From Clostridiales bacterium UBA1316 (GTDB lineage: Bacteria > Bacillota > Clostridia > Oscillospirales > Oscillospiraceae), in the NCBI GenBank assembly GCA_002307055.1, contig DBTM01000049.1:15819-79818 (forward strand): a stretch of DNA of 64,000 nucleotides, given 5' to 3'. Position numbers and translations under genes: made by a program. Within the stretch, counting starts at the first letter, position 1; each line of letters starts with the position of its first letter. Below are positions 62,601-64,000 of the stretch, piece after piece. A model generated the notes under the pieces. The model saw only the letters and a list, made by a program, of their open reading frames with translations. It searched no databases and had not been told where the DNA came from.

Positions 62601-64000
62601 TGCGGTGATTCATGTCGGATCAACTGCCGGTCTGACGATCAGCGGCAGCGGTACGCTGTATATGTACAAATCCGGCGCGGGCTGCGGTATCGGCGGCAAC
62701 TCCGGCGAAGCAAACGGTGTAATCACGCTGGCGGGCGGCAACATTCTCATCAAGGGCAGTAAAACAGGCGCTCTGATCGGCAATGATGCAGGCAGCACGA
62801 CTGGAATCGGAGACATCTTTATTACGGGAGGCAACATCGTCCTCATTAATAAAGCGCAGGGCGCAGCTATCGGCGGCAGCCGTATGTCCTATGGCGGCAA
62901 TGTATATTTGAGCGGCGGTACACTGACCATCATCTCCGACTTTTCGGGCTCGGCCATCGGCGCGGGTGCGCAGGTCAACGGGACAAGCGGTTCTGTGCCT
63001 GCAACCAATAACGGTACCCTGCATGTTACGGGCGGTTCATTCAGAGCTGTGCGTACCAATAACAGCACAACATACAATTATCAGTCGTACATCCAGTTTG
63101 ATGATGATTATCTTGTTCTCGCAGCAAAGACTGACGGCTCGGGCAACCCTGTCTACAAGTGTGTGTTCGATACAGCGAGCCTGTCGGAGACTGCGAACAC
63201 CTTTAATGTCAAAGTAGATGGCGCGAACTTCTACACCGGCGGATTACACAATACCCGTTATACAGAGAATACGACCTACACGACTTTCAATTTCGGCTCG
63301 GATACAGGGACTAATCTCTACTTCTACCTGACAGGTGCAAACCATACGCTGCTCATCAACGGTGAAATTTATAAAGCAACGTGGAACAGCACAACAAACA
63401 GCTTCACCATTACAAAGCCTCATGCGAACGTCAGCTTTAACGGTGACAACGCGACCGTTAAGGTCAACAGTGCCGCGGTGACCTCCGCGTCTGTGGCTAA
63501 TAACGGCAGCCTCACCTTTACGGTCACGCCGAACGCGAACTACACACTCAGCTCGGTTACGCTCGTCAGTGCGGACCCCTCGGCGGTATTGACCCAAAAC
63601 GGAGACGGCAGCTATACCCTCAGCAATATCGCAGACGATGCCGCTGTTACAATTATAACAGCGCTCAAGGCCTACAGTGTTGCGTTTGCCGTCACCCCGG
63701 CGTCAGCGACGGTGACCGTCAAGGACAGCGGCGGGAACCTGATCAGCGCTATTGGAGGCATTTATACCTTGACGGCAGGTGACACCTATGGCTACACCGT
63801 CAGCGCAGCCGGCTACGCGGCAAAGAGCGGCACACTGACAGTCACAAGTGACAGGACCGGAGTCAGTGCCGTAACCGTAACACTGGTATCAACCACACCG
63901 GCATCAAGCACCGTTTTCGGGAGTTATGCGATAGGAACAACAGCCAACAGCATTAAGCTCAACGGTATCTCGGACCTGGTGGTTAACGCTGCCGGACATA
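56698..64000 (+). CDS. Giant secreted repeat protein (3' partial)
   Basis: The frame from ATG 56698 (AGGAG 8 nt upstream; ATG 56695 also possible) stays open to the right edge, giving at least 2,434 residues. Order: signal peptide; cohesin-like domain (about 33-165; TGFAGFDFIVYYDSANLTLNS); three Ig-like (Big4-type) repeats (about 175-440); a GLUG-repeat region (about 470-815; GGIVGKNGKSN); two Big3-like domains (about 820-980); a second GLUG region (about 985-1,345); PEGA-like repeats (about 1,405-1,860), two nearly identical; a beta-helix region (about 1,860-2,130); more repeats; and the start of an NHL propeller at the edge. GLUG and PEGA repeats occur in large adhesins and cell-surface proteins. 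It may be held by a dockerin partner. Confidence 0.82.
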   Translation, partial: MKKLSKQALTWILCLAMIFSMSAGLTVTAGAADIATIGVGSTASAVAPGSTVTLPVTMTHNTGFAGFDFIVYYDSANLTLNSITTDSSCIDNGGLYTYNNLMTYATADNITANGTMFFLNFTVAATAASGNYAVSVAVNPALPNGGHGDFIDENLTTAVATFTPGTISVQTPAQTVTAFDALDSAAAVQNMPSGTAQSALSLPLTLTATIGGASKTISGVTWNASPAYNAAAAGTYTFTAVLPSGYLCADSVALPTITVNVASAITTIAAFDTLADSVKLQNVTSGTALSALTLPDTLQATVCGASQTISGITWVPSPAYDAVTAGTYTFTAVLPDGYVCADGVALPKITVIVDEAMQEITAFDALSSSVATQNVANGTALGSLNLPTTLNATIAAASVTISGVTWTSSPEYSAATAGTYVFTAVLPSGYGCADGVALPTITIKTITVSSVWDGTTIDVSWYNPSGTVFYISTPAQLEGLAAIVNGTYNAGITVIGDSSYIHSDYGSGATAGGATASFIQGADDFDGKTVYITADLDMGGVYNTSANTWSGPNYMPIGGQYLMDTSDLSTLISASWNGTFNGQGHTIKNIYCNRYTSLGYEYSQSIGLIGRMGIHDNDVANGYNTLATPSVKNVAVTGSIYGRRSVGGIVGKNGKSNSSVIENCINYASVSNTDSKGVGGIVGAGWNSLTIKNCANFGTIYTSYSNAGGISGSSEAKVINCYNAGYVSASSASQSDALGTNNGGAVWTNCYWLSGSALSNTAVYGSTTDSTITMMDTADSMKTAAFLTALNGDGRSWIYIAGVNDGYPMPRSFAGADTAAVTSVAFTSDPTMLSYIEGKTFNTANLKITAYYSDGSSETVTNYSVSKTTALSPTDTSITISGTFGGIAYSKTYTISVTANALASIAVTTQPTNLLYVPDESFNAAGMVVKATYTNGTTVTLGSSDYTISPSGALKSSDISVIISYTYNGVTMTASVPITVLSTPAPVLSADGYYQLSNANDMLWFANQVNTGTNQVIKGKLLNGIDLSSVTWTPIGSNLKSFNGELDGSGYSVKLAVTGSNAYTGLCGNVGSGASIHDITVTGSVGGSRYTGGITGYLGSNSVISNCVNKATVTCSDSYAGGIIGYAASSSTISNCTNNAAVSGVSYTGGITGYAGEGSVISSCVNTAAVTGSSSFIGGITGDDYTATIQNCMNNGLVTGSSYYAGGIAGRVYNSGSTAVRITQCKNDGAVAGTYGVAGIAGYISSANVTISSCCNSAAIHGTYNIGGIVGYNKAAITDCYNTGAVTASAGSAAQGVGGIAGFQYTPALTIANTYNSGVITGTNGTIKVGAIIGYVYGASLTISNSYYLAGTASVAYTEKTSGSVTATNLASKSATELWALASTLGTAYKTGAASPILSWQADEDTSVKVTISVNATGAAVTVKDSGGTIIAANSDGTYSLNNGESYTYTAGAVNYVTVSDVAFTASVAQIIDVVLARATDTVTFSVTPSAAAVTVTDSSGIAVIPTSGTTYTLNEGETYNYSVSAANYATKTGSIAVSAGGTTITVDLVCLTDTVTFSVTPSAAAVTVTDSSGIAVIPTSGTTYTLNEGETYNYSVSAANYATKTGSIAVPDGGTTITVDLDRVTDTVTFNVTPSSATVTVTDASGNTVSQTGSNMYLLNEGAIYSYTVSADSYETNTGSFTVASGEQTITVSLTPMYIATLNITPETATVVVVLNGTSAVINPTEPGGHSYQLVNKKTYKYTISAPGYATATSTFYLKDSGATITVALIKTDTVTFTVSPASASVNVSYTNVYYQVNQYVFTDTPASPSSYDSATGTYVYQLLEGQTYFYQVSATGYTGKTGTYTVNSSGSANVTLSPVGTGTIAGGQTISTGGTYYLTSGTTGVVSISTTEPVTIVGTGIAAAPSPANKFSGLTFRSTVAGANLTLQDVYISNTSNVNAVDFTGTGNNLYLAGTNMLEQMSYNSSAVIHVGSTAGLTISGSGTLYMYKSGAGCGIGGNSGEANGVITLAGGNILIKGSKTGALIGNDAGSTTGIGDIFITGGNIVLINKAQGAAIGGSRMSYGGNVYLSGGTLTIISDFSGSAIGAGAQVNGTSGSVPATNNGTLHVTGGSFRAVRTNNSTTYNYQSYIQFDDDYLVLAAKTDGSGNPVYKCVFDTASLSETANTFNVKVDGANFYTGGLHNTRYTENTTYTTFNFGSDTGTNLYFYLTGANHTLLINGEIYKATWNSTTNSFTITKPHANVSFNGDNATVKVNSAAVTSASVANNGSLTFTVTPNANYTLSSVTLVSADPSAVLTQNGDGSYTLSNIADDAAVTIITALKAYSVAFAVTPASATVTVKDSGGNLISAIGGIYTLTAGDTYGYTVSAAGYAAKSGTLTVTSDRTGVSAVTVTLVSTTPASSTVFGSYAIGTTANSIKLNGISDLVVNAAGH
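61138..61575 (+). repeat. Tandem duplication, 219-bp unit
   Basis: Two copies (61138-61356 and 61357-61575) of a 73-codon PEGA-like repeat. Only one difference is seen in the first ~170 nt, with more at the 3' end. A third, diverged copy starts at 61576. Confidence 0.9.
63955..64000 (+). repeat. Start of a duplicated NHL segment (see 40149-40194)
   Basis: 45 of 46 positions match the NHL start in the phosphoesterase/NHL gene. The match continues to the edge of the window. Confidence 0.9.

Noticed and set aside
1..64000. tRNA, rRNA, prophage, insertion sequence or replication origin
   Set aside because: I saw no such structures or genes in the window.

Overview
The window looks like a chromosomal segment of an anaerobic, mid-GC Clostridia bacterium, probably in or near the Oscillospirales. 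Support comes from a Gram-positive type IV pilus assembly locus, S-layer homology (SLH) domains, cohesin/dockerin pairs, Ig-like and NHL repeats, XRE/WYL regulators and AGGAGG-type ribosome binding sites with several TTG/GTG starts. I see no rRNA, tRNA, CRISPR array, phage or transposase genes. The taxonomic assignment is an inference.

Layout. 1-11.8 kb: the distal part of a type IV pilus operon (PilM-PilN fusion, PilO-like, four prepilin-type proteins and a very large secreted protein), closed by a 17-bp convergent terminator. 11.9-13.6 kb: motAB on the opposite strand. 13.8-17.6 kb: GNAT acetyltransferase, WYL regulator, GyrI-like protein and an MFS exporter. 17.7-27 kb: two convergent MacAB-like export operons. 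One ends in an SLH protein and carries only a remnant of its ATPase. The other is complete and has a palindromic operator over its promoter. 27-36 kb: a Bcr-type ABC exporter with an XRE regulator, small stress-type genes, AraC/XRE regulators, a double GNAT protein, an Asp/Glu racemase-like protein and a molbindin.

36.5-43.5 kb holds a lasso-peptide-like RiPP locus. A 46-codon precursor (40950-41090) lies 21 nt downstream of a secreted phosphoesterase/NHL protein. It faces a convergent operon of PqqD-like B1, transglutaminase-like B2 protease and an HprK-like kinase. The leader matches the lasso pattern YxxPxLxxLGxFxxxT. The predicted core places Asp at position 9 and ends in Ser, like paeninodin, whose C-terminal Ser is phosphorylated by an HprK-like kinase. 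No lasso cyclase or dedicated exporter is in the window.

43.5-64 kb is a surface-protein operon. It starts from a near-consensus promoter followed by a ~290-nt structured leader and an intrinsic terminator. The genes encode a membrane-anchored protein with two domains that look like the sulfite-oxidase/molybdopterin-binding fold, an ExbB/TolQ-type channel protein, a DUF2149 (ExbD-like) partner, an SLH/Big2 protein, a phosphoesterase-dockerin, and two cohesin/dockerin proteins (one with SLH). A second structured leader precedes a giant (>2,400 aa) repeat protein that runs off the window. The two leaders share four sequence blocks in the same order with similar spacing, and parts resemble what I remember of the molybdenum-cofactor (Moco) RNA family. 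With a molbindin nearby and possible molybdopterin-type domains on the surface proteins, I propose a cofactor-sensing cell-surface system with an ExbB-like motor. This is a hypothesis.
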